This document shows, piece after piece, positions 29,038-38,047 of a stretch of 64,000 nucleotides of DNA (the stretch's first letter is position 1; every line of letters begins with the position of its first letter). A program made the translations under genes and the position numbers. The stretch is from Rhodobacteraceae bacterium Alg231-04 (GTDB lineage: Bacteria; Pseudomonadota; Alphaproteobacteria; Rhodobacterales; Rhodobacteraceae): contig FREY01000003.1 of NCBI GenBank assembly GCA_900143635.1, positions 186,001 to 250,000 on the forward strand. Reading direction: 5' to 3'. The notes under the pieces were generated by a model. The model searched no databases. It saw only the letters and a program-made list of their open reading frames with translations, and was not told where the DNA came from.

Positions 29038-29086
29038 CTCGGTAACCGCGGAATGCCGCAAAGAGATTCAATAGAACGGAGCCGGT

Positions 29087-31393
29087 ATGATCGGTCGCCA
29101 AGACACCTCTGTTCCTGACCTGCGTGTGGCACCTCCCGAGAATGCCCGCTTGGTCGCCATCCTTGTCCTGTCGGTCACATTGGTGATTGCCGCCCTGCTA
29201 TTGGGGCTGCCACCCTGGATGTCACGCGGGCTGATTGCGGTGTCGCTTACGCTGTTTGCTGTGGCCGGGCTGATGGCCTTTCAGGCCCGCGTGCGTTTCA
29301 AGGCGCGCGACATGGCGACGGATCTGTTGACCGGCTTTATTGCCAAGGATTCCGCCCCCAGTTTCGTGGCCGATGACGACGGTGCGATCCACGCGTTGAA
29401 TGCCGCGGCCAAGGCCCGGTTCTCGGACGTCAAAACCGATACGCTGTCGGGGACGCTGCGCTCTGTTCTGGCCAATCCGGCCGCCGTTCTGTTCCGCCTT
29501 CAGTCCAAGGCCAAGGACGAGGGCGCCGCGCGCGAAGACGTGGTGACCCGGCGTGGTCATGTAAGGCTCGCGGTTCATCAGATGAGCGGTGGCAGCTTCC
29601 TGTGGCGGATCGAGGATATTGCCGAACGTACGACCAGCAGCCGCGGCTCTGAAAGCATCCCCATTCCGATGGTCACCGTCGGGCGCACCGGTGCGGTTCT
29701 GTTCATGAACGAAGCCGCGCGCAAATTGACGGGTGAACGTGTCAAGGCTCTGGATCGTCTGTTCACCGATCTGCCCGTGCGATCGGGTCAGATCCACACG
29801 ATGATGACCAAGTCCGGCCCGGTTGATGTAATGGTCATGGAAAGCAGCCGCACCCAGGGGCGGCGCGAGTTGTATTTCCTGGAGTCCGACCCCGAGGCCG
29901 CAGCCCGTGCCAGTGCCGGCTTTGAAAGCATGCCGGTGCCCTATATCAAGGTTGCCCCCAGCGGGGAAATCCTTGCAGCCAACACGCTTGCGCTCAGCCT
30001 GCTGGGCGTGCGCAGCTGTGAGGGCAGCAAACTGGGCCAGATGATGGAAGGTCTTGGGCGGCCTATGTCGGATTGGCTGCGCGATACGGCCGATGGCATT
30101 GCCCCGCATAAATCCGAATTCCTGCGCCTGTCGCGCCGGGACAAGGAGGTGTTTGTTCAGGTCACCTTGACCCGCGTGGTCGAGGAGGGGGCGACGGTTC
30201 TCATTGCGGTTCTGAACGACGCGACCGAGTTGAAAACGCTGGAAGCTCAATTTGTCCAAAGCCAGAAGATGCAGGCGATTGGCCAGCTGGCGGGCGGTGT
30301 TGCCCATGATTTCAACAACCTCCTGACGGCCATCTCCGGCCATTGCGATCTTTTGCTTCTGCGCCACGATCAGGGTGATCCTGACTATGGTGATCTGGTT
30401 CAGATCAGCGAAAACGCCAATCGGGCCGCAGCCCTTGTGAGCCAGCTTCTGGCCTTTTCACGCAAACAGACGCTGCAGCCAGAGGTTCTGGATCTGCGCG
30501 ACACCCTGTCCGACCTGACACATCTATTGAACCGTCTGGTTGGTGAGAAGGTCACGCTGACCCTCAGCCATGATCCGGTGATGAAGCCTATCCGTGCGGA
30601 TAAGCGCCAGCTGGAGCAGGTCCTGATGAACCTTGTGGTGAACGCGCGCGACGCGATGCCTCAGGGCGGGGAAATCCGTGTGGAAACGCAGGTCGTCAAC
30701 CTCACCCAAGCCTTGGAACGCGACCGTGCGACGGTGCCCGCCGGCGATTGGGTTACCGTGAAGGTCACCGATCAGGGCATCGGCATTGACCCCGATAAAA
30801 TCCAGAAGGTTTTTGAACCCTTCTACACCACCAAACGCACCGGCGAGGGCACTGGCCTGGGCCTGTCGACGGCCTATGGCATCATCAAGCAGACCGGCGG
30901 TTACATCTTCGTTGACTCGTTCAAGGGCAGCGGCACGACCTTCAGCCTGTATTTCCCGGTGAACAAACTGGACCCCTCCGAGATCGTTGCCGAGGTGGAG
31001 GAAAAACTGCCCGAAGCGCCCAAACATGGTGAAGGTGTGGTTCTTCTGGTCGAAGACGAGGCACCTGTGCGCGCCTTTGCGTCCCGTGCGCTGCGTCTGC
31101 GGGGCTATACGGTTCTTGAGGCGGAAAACGCCGAAGATGCCCTGCGCACCCTGGAGGATCCGGCCCTCAGCGTGGATGTTTTTGTCACGGATGTTGTGAT
31201 GCCGGGCATGGATGGACCGAGCTGGGTCCGCGAAGCGCTGAAAGAACGTCCCGAAACACGGGTGGTCTTTGTCTCAGGATATGCCGAAGGCGCGTTTGGC
31301 GAGGCAGAGCCTTCTGTCCCGAACTCGGTCTTTCTGCCCAAACCCTTCTCTCTCAGCCAATTGACAGACACAGTTCACGCACAGCTTCATTGA
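29087..31393 (+). CDS. cckA: Hybrid sensor histidine kinase CckA
   Basis: 768 residues. CckA starts the phosphorelay CckA-ChpT that activates CtrA in alphaproteobacterial cell-cycle and motility control. Order: two membrane helices (about 24-65), PAS-like regions (about 90-380), DHp domain with H407 in [21 protein letters not shown] (this sequence is diagnostic of CckA), HATPase with [17 protein letters not shown] and [12 protein letters not shown], and a C-terminal receiver with D702 in [18 protein letters not shown] precedes ATG 29087. A CtrA box lies upstream. ChpT and CtrA are not in the window. Confidence 0.95.
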   Translation: MIGRQDTSVPDLRVAPPENARLVAILVLSVTLVIAALLLGLPPWMSRGLIAVSLTLFAVAGLMAFQARVRFKARDMATDLLTGFIAKDSAPSFVADDDGAIHALNAAAKARFSDVKTDTLSGTLRSVLANPAAVLFRLQSKAKDEGAAREDVVTRRGHVRLAVHQMSGGSFLWRIEDIAERTTSSRGSESIPIPMVTVGRTGAVLFMNEAARKLTGERVKALDRLFTDLPVRSGQIHTMMTKSGPVDVMVMESSRTQGRRELYFLESDPEAAARASAGFESMPVPYIKVAPSGEILAANTLALSLLGVRSCEGSKLGQMMEGLGRPMSDWLRDTADGIAPHKSEFLRLSRRDKEVFVQVTLTRVVEEGATVLIAVLNDATELKTLEAQFVQSQKMQAIGQLAGGVAHDFNNLLTAISGHCDLLLLRHDQGDPDYGDLVQISENANRAAALVSQLLAFSRKQTLQPEVLDLRDTLSDLTHLLNRLVGEKVTLTLSHDPVMKPIRADKRQLEQVLMNLVVNARDAMPQGGEIRVETQVVNLTQALERDRATVPAGDWVTVKVTDQGIGIDPDKIQKVFEPFYTTKRTGEGTGLGLSTAYGIIKQTGGYIFVDSFKGSGTTFSLYFPVNKLDPSEIVAEVEEKLPEAPKHGEGVVLLVEDEAPVRAFASRALRLRGYTVLEAENAEDALRTLEDPALSVDVFVTDVVMPGMDGPSWVREALKERPETRVVFVSGYAEGAFGEAEPSVPNSVFLPKPFSLSQLTDTVHAQLH

Positions 31394-31405
31394 AGGTGGT
31401 GACTG

Positions 31406-31439
31406 CGCCTCTGCGGCCCGGCCTGGGGCCGCAGAGGCG
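31406..31439. terminator. Long GC-rich hairpin between cckA and the sulfotransferase gene
   Basis: 14-bp perfect stem CGCCTCTGCGGCCC/GGGCCGCAGAGGCG with a 6-nt loop, placed between two convergent stop codons. There is no T-run, so release may depend on Rho or on the stem alone. Confidence 0.6.
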
Positions 31440-31452
31440 TTGACCGGGACCT

Positions 31453-32046
31453 TCAGGAAATCCCGTCATAAAGGGCAAATTCATCGGCGCATTTGCGGCG
31501 GTATTTTGACAAGACGTCAGGGCTCAGCGCCAGTTCCATTTTCGGGCTGACATTGACTTGGCCGAGGTCGATTTTGGTTTTCAGCCGGTGTTCCAGAAAC
31601 CCGGTTATGCCGGGTTTGTCCTCATAGCGAAACAAATGGGTCACCCGGCAACCGCTCTTTTGCGGCTCCAGAAACTTCGCTTGACTGCCGACATTGGCAA
31701 AGGCGGGCTTATCCCCCTTGCAATAGGCCAGCACAAATTCATCGAAACTTATGCCCTTGGTTGAATTGGGCTGGCCATCCAAAAACGGGCGCTGACGATA
31801 CCGGTACCAGCTGCCCAGCCAGCTGACGGGCTCGCGCATGACAGCCGCCAGTTCCATTTCGACACCACATGTTTTTTCAAACATCGGCCGGAACCAGCGG
31901 TTATAGCGGAACACGGGTGCATGTTTCAGCTCGGGCGGATCGGAAATGATCATGTCCGCGCGATCACGCAATGCAGCCTGTAATGCGGTTGTTCCGGTTT
32001 TGGGGACCGAAAGAAGAACCAGTCTTTCAGCGTGAAATGCAAGCAT
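31453..32046 (-). CDS. Sulfotransferase-like protein
   Basis: 197 residues. The N-terminal LVLLSVPKTGTTALQAALRD is the 5'-phosphosulfate loop of PAPS-dependent sulfotransferases, and the later AAVMREPVSWLGSWYRYR corresponds to the 3'-phosphate segment (R-P-xx-xxS-xY). It is shorter than typical sulfotransferases (250-300), so the C-terminal part is compact. No signal peptide, so it is cytosolic or peripheral. The acceptor (a surface glycan, lipid or small molecule) is unknown. CtrA-like sites lie directly upstream. Confidence 0.75.
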   Translation of the reverse strand: MLAFHAERLVLLSVPKTGTTALQAALRDRADMIISDPPELKHAPVFRYNRWFRPMFEKTCGVEMELAAVMREPVSWLGSWYRYRQRPFLDGQPNSTKGISFDEFVLAYCKGDKPAFANVGSQAKFLEPQKSGCRVTHLFRYEDKPGITGFLEHRLKTKIDLGQVNVSPKMELALSPDVLSKYRRKCADEFALYDGIS

Positions 32047-32050
32047 ACCG

Positions 32051-32093
32051 TTAATCGCCCATTAATACTTCCAGCGACTTAACAGCCGGTAAC
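32051..32093. promoter_or_regulatory. Cluster of CtrA-like sites before the sulfotransferase gene
   Basis: TTAA-N7-TTAA at 32051-32065, only 4 bp from the minus-strand start codon, then a near match TTAA-N7-TAAC at 32079-32093 (one base off). They lie on the sulfotransferase side of the divergent region shared with recA. Suggestive of CtrA control, but AT-rich spacing could produce one such site by chance. Confidence 0.4.
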
Positions 32094-32168
32094 CACTTTT
32101 TAACATCGCAGGACCGCAGTGGGTACCAGAAGTTTTTTCTTGCAATGTTCCCCTTTTGATCACATACA

Positions 32169-32183
32169 GAACAAGAGGTGAAC
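32169..32183. promoter_or_regulatory. SOS box (LexA site) of recA
   Basis: GAAC-N7-GAAC on the plus strand, i.e. GTTC-N7-GTTC on the other: exactly the LexA operator known for Rhodobacter and other Alphaproteobacteria. It lies 56 bp before the recA start. Confidence 0.85.
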
Positions 32184-32238
32184 AAAGCAGTCATTGCCGC
32201 CCGTCCGCGGGTGTGACACATAAGAGGGACCAGGCAAT

Positions 32239-33303
32239 ATGGCGGATCTTTTGACCATGAATGACAAGAAGAGCGGCGACAAGCAAAAGGCGCTGGACAG
32301 CGCATTGGCCCAGATCGAACGGCAGTTCGGCAAGGGCTCGATTATGAAGCTCGGCGGTGAAAATGCGCTGCCAGAAATCGAAGCCAGTTCAACCGGGTCT
32401 CTGGGTCTGGATATTGCGCTTGGCATAGGCGGCCTGCCGATGGGCCGCATCGTGGAGATTTATGGTCCGGAAAGCTCGGGCAAGACCACGCTGACCCTGC
32501 ACTGCGTTGCCGAACAGCAAAAAAAGGGCGGTGTCTGCGCCTTTGTCGATGCGGAACACGCGCTGGACCCGCAATATGCCCGCAAGCTGGGCGTCGATCT
32601 GGATGAGCTGCTGATCTCGCAGCCCGACACCGGCGAACAGGCGCTTGAGATTACCGATACGCTGGTGCGGTCCGGTGCGGTGAACATGGTTGTGGTCGAT
32701 TCCGTCGCCGCCCTGACGCCGAAATCAGAACTGGAAGGCGACATGGGCGACAGCTCGGTCGGTGTTCAGGCCCGTCTGATGAGCCAGGCAATGCGCAAGC
32801 TGACCGGGTCGATCAGCCGGTCGAACTGTATGGTGATTTTCATCAACCAGATTCGGATGAAGATTGGTGTGATGTTCGGCAGCCCCGAAACCACTACCGG
32901 TGGCAACGCGCTGAAGTTCTACTCCTCTGTCCGTCTGGACATCCGCCGTATCGGCGCGCTCAAGGACCGGGACGAGGTTGTCGGCAACCAGACCCGCGTG
33001 AAAGTGGTGAAAAATAAAGTGGCTCCGCCGTTCAAACAGGTGGAATTCGACATCATGTATGGCGAAGGCATCTCCAAGATGGGGGAACTTCTGGATCTGG
33101 GCGTGGCGGCAGGTGTCGTCAATAAATCCGGTTCCTGGTTCTCTTACGGGGATGAACGCATCGGGCAGGGGCGTGAAAACGCCAAGACCTATCTGCGCGA
33201 AAACAAGCACATCTCCTATGATATCGAGGATAAAATACGCGCCGCGCATGGGCTGGAGTTCGACCGCCCTGATGGTGCGGAAGACGATATTCTGGAGGCC
33301 TGA
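32239..33303 (+). CDS. recA: Recombinase RecA
   Basis: 354 residues. Forms ATP-dependent filaments on single-stranded DNA for homologous recombination and triggers LexA self-cleavage. Walker A GPESSGKT at 76-83, Walker [12 protein letters not shown]2/[12 protein letters not shown] segment and the [20 protein letters not shown] core are all present. The N-terminal extension ([13 protein letters not shown]) and the acidic C-terminus are normal. SOS-regulated by the box at 32169. The MOSC gene overlaps its stop codon by one base. Confidence 0.99.
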   Translation: MADLLTMNDKKSGDKQKALDSALAQIERQFGKGSIMKLGGENALPEIEASSTGSLGLDIALGIGGLPMGRIVEIYGPESSGKTTLTLHCVAEQQKKGGVCAFVDAEHALDPQYARKLGVDLDELLISQPDTGEQALEITDTLVRSGAVNMVVVDSVAALTPKSELEGDMGDSSVGVQARLMSQAMRKLTGSISRSNCMVIFINQIRMKIGVMFGSPETTTGGNALKFYSSVRLDIRRIGALKDRDEVVGNQTRVKVVKNKVAPPFKQVEFDIMYGEGISKMGELLDLGVAAGVVNKSGSWFSYGDERIGQGRENAKTYLRENKHISYDIEDKIRAAHGLEFDRPDGAEDDILEA

Positions 33304-33866
33304 TGGCGCAGGCCACACGCAATGAACTGGATGCGGCCCTGCCGCATATTCTGGCCGCTCTCAAAGACGGGGCGGCCATTTCCATGCTGTGTCTGCGTCC
33401 CGGTTACGGCGAAAGACGCTTTGTTGATCGCATCGAAGCGGCACCGCATACGGGAATTCCCGGTGAACGCTGGGCCAGCCGCCCGTGGCTGACACTGGAG
33501 GATGGCCGTCCCGATCCGCGCATTCAGATCTGCATCCTGCAACAGCGGGTTCTGGATCTGGTATGGCGCGATCGTGAAACCACCCCACATCCCGGCGATA
33601 CTTTCATTGCTGATATGGATCTGTCAGAGGCGAACCTGCCGGCAGGTCAGTTGTTGCAGGTCGGAACGGCCGTGTTGCGGGTGTCCGAGGTGTTCAACGA
33701 TGCCTGCGTCAAGTGGAAGGTGCGCTATGGTGAAGCGGCAAAAGACTGGGTGAATGTCGCCGATCACCGCCGTCACCGGCTGCGCGGCATTCTGTGTTCT
33801 GTTGAACAGGCCGGGGCGTTTTCGACTGGGGATCTGCTGTGCAAACGGGGCAGCACTGAGGGTTGA
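33303..33866 (+). CDS. MOSC-domain protein
   Basis: 187 residues. MOSC domains, as in the C-terminus of molybdenum cofactor sulfurase and in YiiM, act in sulfur transfer or detoxify N-hydroxylated compounds with Moco. Visible: PHTGIPGERWASRPWLTLEDGR at the start, RQIQICILQQRVLDLVW-like core, then DLSEANLPAGQLLQVGTAVLRVSEVFNDACVKW, with the conserved Cys in NDAC. The start ATG overlaps the recA TGA (TGATG), so expression is coupled to recA and presumably SOS-linked. I cannot name its substrate. Confidence 0.8.
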   Translation: MAQATRNELDAALPHILAALKDGAAISMLCLRPGYGERRFVDRIEAAPHTGIPGERWASRPWLTLEDGRPDPRIQICILQQRVLDLVWRDRETTPHPGDTFIADMDLSEANLPAGQLLQVGTAVLRVSEVFNDACVKWKVRYGEAAKDWVNVADHRRHRLRGILCSVEQAGAFSTGDLLCKRGSTEG

Positions 33867-33958
33867 ACACGCGGCGCGGTTTTGAGCTGTGGACAGCCCT
33901 GTAACGGCAGGATAAACCAGTTCGCAACGCTGTTTTTCCCTGCGAACGAGACCCAGAA

Positions 33959-36631
33959 ATGCCGACGCTCAACGACATCCGTTCCACCTTCCTGAGTTAT
34001 TTCGCCAAACAGGGCCACGAGGTTGTTGCCTCCAGCCCGCTGGTGCCCCGCAACGACCCGACGCTGATGTTCGTCAACTCGGGCATGGTGCAGTTCAAGA
34101 ACTGCTTCACGGGTGTCGACAAACGCGACTATGTCCGCGCCACCACGGCGCAGAAATGTGTGCGCGCCGGTGGCAAGCATAACGATCTGGACAACGTCGG
34201 CTATACCGCGCGTCACCATACCTTCTTTGAAATGCTGGGGAATTTCTCCTTTGGGGATTACTTCAAGGAAGAGGCGATCCCCTTTGCCTGGAATCTGATC
34301 ACCGGCGAATTCGGTATCGACAAGAACCGTCTGTGGGTCACCGTCTATCACACCGATGACGAGGCTTATAATATCTGGAAAAAGCTCGGTGTGCCGGAAG
34401 AGCGGATCATCCGCATCGCCACTTCGGATAACTTCTGGCAGATGGGCCCGACCGGGCCCTGCGGCCCCTGCACCGAAATCTTCTATGATCACGGCGAGCA
34501 TATCTGGGGTGGCCCTCCCGGTTCCCCCGAAGAAGACGGCGACCGGTTCATCGAGATCTGGAACGTGGTTTTCATGCAGAACGAGCAGTTCGAAGACGGC
34601 TCGATGACCGCGCTGGACATGCAGTCGATCGACACCGGCATGGGGCTGGAACGGATCGGCGCGCTGCTGCAGGGCAGCCATGATAACTATGACACCGACC
34701 TGTTCAAATCGCTGATCGAAGCCTCTGCCGAGGTCACATCAGTCGATCCTTATGGTGATCAGAACGTGCACCACCGGGTGATCGCGGATCACTTGCGCTC
34801 GACCTCCTTCCTGATGGCGGATGGTGTGATGCCGTCCAATGATGGCCGCGGTTACGTGCTGCGCCGCATCATGCGCCGCGCCATGCGTCACGCGCATCTG
34901 CTGGGCGCTAAGGATCCGGTGATGCACAAGCTGGTGCCCTCGCTGGTTCAGAAGATGGGCGCGGCCTATCCGGAACTGGGGCAGGCGCAGGCGCTGATCG
35001 AAGAGACGCTGAAGCAGGAAGAAACCCGCTTTAAACAAACCCTTGATCGCGGCCTGAAACTGCTGGACGATGAGCTGGACGGTCTGGCCGAGGGCGCACC
35101 GCTGCCGGGTGGCGCTGCGTTCAAGCTTTACGACACCTATGGTTTCCCGCTTGATCTGACACAGGACGCGCTGCGCGAAAAAGGCCGCGAAGTTGATACC
35201 GATGGCTTTGACGCCGCCATGGCCGAGCAAAAGGCAAAGGCCCGCGCGGCCTGGTCCGGCTCTGGTGATGCGGCAGATAATGCGGTCTGGTTTGATGTGG
35301 CCGACAAGAACGGCGCCACCGATTTCCTCGGCTATGATTCCGAGAAGGCCGAAGGTCAGGTTCTGGCGTTGGTGGTGGACGGCGCTGTTGTCGACAAGAT
35401 CGAAGAAGGCGGCAGTGGCTGGGTTGTGACAAACCAGACGCCGTTTTACGGCGAAAGCGGCGGTCAGGTAGGCGACACCGGGGTTGTCCGTCGTCTGGAA
35501 AACCGCGATGACGCGGCCAAGGTGACGGCCACTCAGAAATTCGCCGATGGCAAGATCTATGCCCATCAGGTGACCGTTGAACGCGGCACCCTGAGCAAAG
35601 GCGATGCGGTTGAACTGGAAGTGAGTCATGCGCGCCGCACAGCGATCCGTGCCAACCACTCGGCCACGCACCTGCTGCACGAGGCCCTGCGCGACGCGTT
35701 GGGTGAACATGTGGCGCAGCGCGGGTCGCTAAATGCCGAGGATCGTCTGCGATTTGATTTCAGCCACACCAAAGCCCTGTCAGCGGCAGAGCTGAGCAAG
35801 GTTTCGGCAGATGTGAATGACTTCATCCGCCAGAACACTGCGGTTGAAACCCGGATCATGACGCCGGATGACGCGCGCGCTATGGGCGCGCAGGCGCTGT
35901 TTGGTGAGAAATACGGTGATGAGGTTCGTGTTGTCTCGATGGGGCGTGCGGACACCGGCAAAGGGCAGGATGGAAATACCTATTCCATCGAACTCTGTGG
36001 TGGCACCCATGTGCGCCAGACCGGTGACATCGGCACGTTTGTAATTCTCGGCGACAGTGCTTCCTCAGCCGGGGTGCGCCGGATCGAAGCGCTGACCGGG
36101 GCTGAGGCCTTTGCCCATCTGGAACGCGAAGCGACCCGTATGGGCGAGGTAGCCAATTCTTTGAAAGCCCAGTCCGCCGAGGTCATGGACCGTCTGAAGG
36201 CGCTGATGGACGAGCGAAAATCCTTGCAGAACGAAGTGGCGCAGCTGCGCCGCGAGCTGGCCATGGCCGGTGGTGCAGGTCAGGACGGTGGGGCAGAAGC
36301 CAAAGAGGTAAACGGCGTCAAATTCATGGCGCAGGTGCTGTCGGGTGTCTCTGGCAAGGATCTGCCAGCGCTGATCGACGAGCACAAACAGCTTCTGGGC
36401 TCTGGCGCGGTATTGCTGATCGCGGATGCGGGCGGCAAGGCGGCGGTTGCGGCTGGTGTTACCGCAGATCTGACCGGCACTGTATCAGCCGTGGATCTGG
36501 TCAAGGCGGCGGTGGTCGAACTGGGCGGCAAGGGCGGCGGCGGCCGTCCCGACATGGCGCAGGGCGGCGGCAAGGATGCCGGCAATTCGGACGCCGCCAT
36601 TGCGGCAGCCGAAGCGGTTCTGGCAGGCTGA
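33959..36631 (+). CDS. alaS: Alanyl-tRNA synthetase
   Basis: 890 residues. Charges tRNA-Ala. Class II motifs: [22 protein letters not shown] near the start, [23 protein letters not shown], and the editing-domain zinc set [11 protein letters not shown] plus CGGTHV. The C-terminal DHHA1-like domain is present ([25 protein letters not shown]). Length and order match bacterial AlaRS. The next gene starts at its stop codon (TGATG). Confidence 0.98.
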   Translation: MPTLNDIRSTFLSYFAKQGHEVVASSPLVPRNDPTLMFVNSGMVQFKNCFTGVDKRDYVRATTAQKCVRAGGKHNDLDNVGYTARHHTFFEMLGNFSFGDYFKEEAIPFAWNLITGEFGIDKNRLWVTVYHTDDEAYNIWKKLGVPEERIIRIATSDNFWQMGPTGPCGPCTEIFYDHGEHIWGGPPGSPEEDGDRFIEIWNVVFMQNEQFEDGSMTALDMQSIDTGMGLERIGALLQGSHDNYDTDLFKSLIEASAEVTSVDPYGDQNVHHRVIADHLRSTSFLMADGVMPSNDGRGYVLRRIMRRAMRHAHLLGAKDPVMHKLVPSLVQKMGAAYPELGQAQALIEETLKQEETRFKQTLDRGLKLLDDELDGLAEGAPLPGGAAFKLYDTYGFPLDLTQDALREKGREVDTDGFDAAMAEQKAKARAAWSGSGDAADNAVWFDVADKNGATDFLGYDSEKAEGQVLALVVDGAVVDKIEEGGSGWVVTNQTPFYGESGGQVGDTGVVRRLENRDDAAKVTATQKFADGKIYAHQVTVERGTLSKGDAVELEVSHARRTAIRANHSATHLLHEALRDALGEHVAQRGSLNAEDRLRFDFSHTKALSAAELSKVSADVNDFIRQNTAVETRIMTPDDARAMGAQALFGEKYGDEVRVVSMGRADTGKGQDGNTYSIELCGGTHVRQTGDIGTFVILGDSASSAGVRRIEALTGAEAFAHLEREATRMGEVANSLKAQSAEVMDRLKALMDERKSLQNEVAQLRRELAMAGGAGQDGGAEAKEVNGVKFMAQVLSGVSGKDLPALIDEHKQLLGSGAVLLIADAGGKAAVAAGVTADLTGTVSAVDLVKAAVVELGGKGGGGRPDMAQGGGKDAGNSDAAIAAAEAVLAG

Positions 36632-36918
36632 TGCCCGCGCTGTGGTTATCCCGCGTGACAGTGACGGACGCGGAGGCCTATGGCAAATATGCCAAACTGG
36701 CCGTGCCTGTGGTGGAGCGCCACGGCGGGCGCTTCATCGCCCGTGGCGGGCGCGTGGTGCAGATCGAAGGTACGGCCAGCGACCGCAATACGGTCATCCG
36801 TTTTGACACGGTCGAGGCGGCAGAGGCCTGTTACCAGAGTGAAGGCTACCAAGCGGCGCTTGAATTTGCGAATGAGGCTTCGGTCCGCAACCTGACGATC
36901 GTCGAGATCACCGAATAA
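36631..36918 (+). CDS. DUF1330 protein, copy 1
   Basis: 95 residues. DUF1330 proteins are small dimeric ferredoxin-like-fold proteins of unknown function. Seen: VTVTDAEAYGKYAKLAVPVVERHGGRFIARGG, the family core with the conserved GGRFIARGG, then a VIRFDTVEAAEACYQSEGYQ segment. The start overlaps the alaS stop by one base, suggesting co-translation with AlaS. It is a close paralogue of the gene at 37017; the two share about half their residues by eye. Confidence 0.87.
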   Translation: MPALWLSRVTVTDAEAYGKYAKLAVPVVERHGGRFIARGGRVVQIEGTASDRNTVIRFDTVEAAEACYQSEGYQAALEFANEASVRNLTIVEITE

Positions 36919-37016
36919 CGGGTCTGACGCGCGGTGGACCGGGCGCCGTTTGAGCATTTTTTGAAAGATGATGGCAGGGGTGATTTGCTCTTTGCCGATG
37001 GTAAGGGAGAGGACTC

Positions 37017-37304
37017 ATGGGCGCACTTTGGATTGCACATGTGACAGTTACGGATGCAGAGGCTTACGGCAAATATGCGGAGCTGGCTGGTCCGGCGATT
37101 GCCAAACACGGCGGTGAATTCATCGCCCGCGCCGGGCGGTTTGTACAGCTGGAAGGCAAGGAACGCCCGCGCAATGTGGTGGCGCGGTTTCCGTCCGTGG
37201 ACGCGGCAGTGGAATGCTATCACAGCGACGACTATCAGGCGGCCTTGAACCACGCGCGCGGCGCATCTGAGCGCGAGTTGATGGTTGTCGAAACCAGCGA
37301 ATAG
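37017..37304 (+). CDS. DUF1330 protein, copy 2
   Basis: 95 residues, the same length as copy 1 and aligned without gaps: MGALWIAHVTVTDAEAYGKYAELAGPAIAKHGGEFIARAG. The gene lies 98 bp after copy 1 on the same strand. GGGAGAGGA precedes ATG 37017, a good ribosome site. The pair is a recent or maintained tandem duplication; no reaction is known for either copy. Confidence 0.88.
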   Translation: MGALWIAHVTVTDAEAYGKYAELAGPAIAKHGGEFIARAGRFVQLEGKERPRNVVARFPSVDAAVECYHSDDYQAALNHARGASERELMVVETSE

Positions 37305-37457
37305 GGCGACGGACCCTGTAGCACATGGTTGTGCCCGCGATTTTCGTCAAATTCAGTGAATAAATACAGCTTGTTAGCCCTGCCGTACTAACGCGGGCGT
37401 AACAAGCTGTCCGCCATGTTGCCCACGCAGCCAGGAGGCTGTTTGCACCGGAGCAAT

Positions 37458-38000
37458 ATGGATTATCCTATGATTAATCAGTTTGGCGGCGTTATGTCGC
37501 AATTGAACACCCAGGCTCAGTTTATGCAGCTCGACAGCGAGCTGAAACAAGGATTGAGCGATCTGATCTCCAACTATGACACCGAAAACCTGTCGGATTC
37601 TGATGCCAAGGAACTGGTTTCCGGGATCTCTGATCTGGGCATCGCGCCGGGGCGGGCGTTGCACTCTGCACTGGCGGATTCCGGTATTGATGCACGCCAA
37701 CTGGCGGAGCAGGCGGGAATTTCCCCTCAAGGCGGTCCCGGTGGCCCGGGTGGTCCTGGCGGCCCGGGTGGTCCCGGCGGACCTGGTGGTCACGGTGGAT
37801 CAGGAGGCCCCGCTGGCGGTGGAGCCCAGGACGGTCTGTCCGGCGTGAATTCCGCGGCGGTGGAGGTTCTGGAAACCGTTTTGGAGGCGCTCAAGGAGCT
37901 GGAAGAGGAATCTGAGGATGACTTTCAGACGCTACTGGCGGCTCAGTTGGAAGAGGCGGGCCTCGATCCCGATCAGCCAATTGTCGATATCCGCTTCTGA
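37458..38000 (+). CDS. Gly-Pro-rich (collagen-like) hypothetical protein
   Basis: 180 residues, not recognised. Residues 1-90 are helical and acidic (MDYPMINQFGGVMSQL...), 92-122 are an almost pure GGP triplet run (GGP repeated seven times, then GGHGGSGGPAGGG) and 130-180 are acidic helical (LETVLEALKELEEESEDD). There is no signal peptide and no cysteine. The GGP run looks like a flexible linker between two helical parts, or a degenerate collagen-like spacer. GGAG precedes ATG 37458; the frame can extend to 37416, but that start has no ribosome site. It ends at a strong terminator shared with typA. Confidence 0.8.
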   Translation: MDYPMINQFGGVMSQLNTQAQFMQLDSELKQGLSDLISNYDTENLSDSDAKELVSGISDLGIAPGRALHSALADSGIDARQLAEQAGISPQGGPGGPGGPGGPGGPGGPGGHGGSGGPAGGGAQDGLSGVNSAAVEVLETVLEALKELEEESEDDFQTLLAAQLEEAGLDPDQPIVDIRF

Positions 38001-38016
38001 GCAGGACACGACAGAA

Positions 38017-38044
38017 AACAGGCCGCCCCGAAGGGCGGCCTGTT
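38017..38044. terminator. Bidirectional terminator between the Gly-Pro protein and typA
   Basis: 12-bp perfect stem AACAGGCCGCCC/GGGCGGCCTGTT with a CGAA tetraloop, flanked by an A-run on the left and a T-containing stretch on the right. It separates two convergent genes. Confidence 0.88.
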
Positions 38045-38047
38045 CTA

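Noticed and set aside
37416-37457. Upstream start for the Gly-Pro-rich protein
   Set aside because: ATG 37416 lacks a ribosome site; ATG 37458 has GGAG at a good distance.
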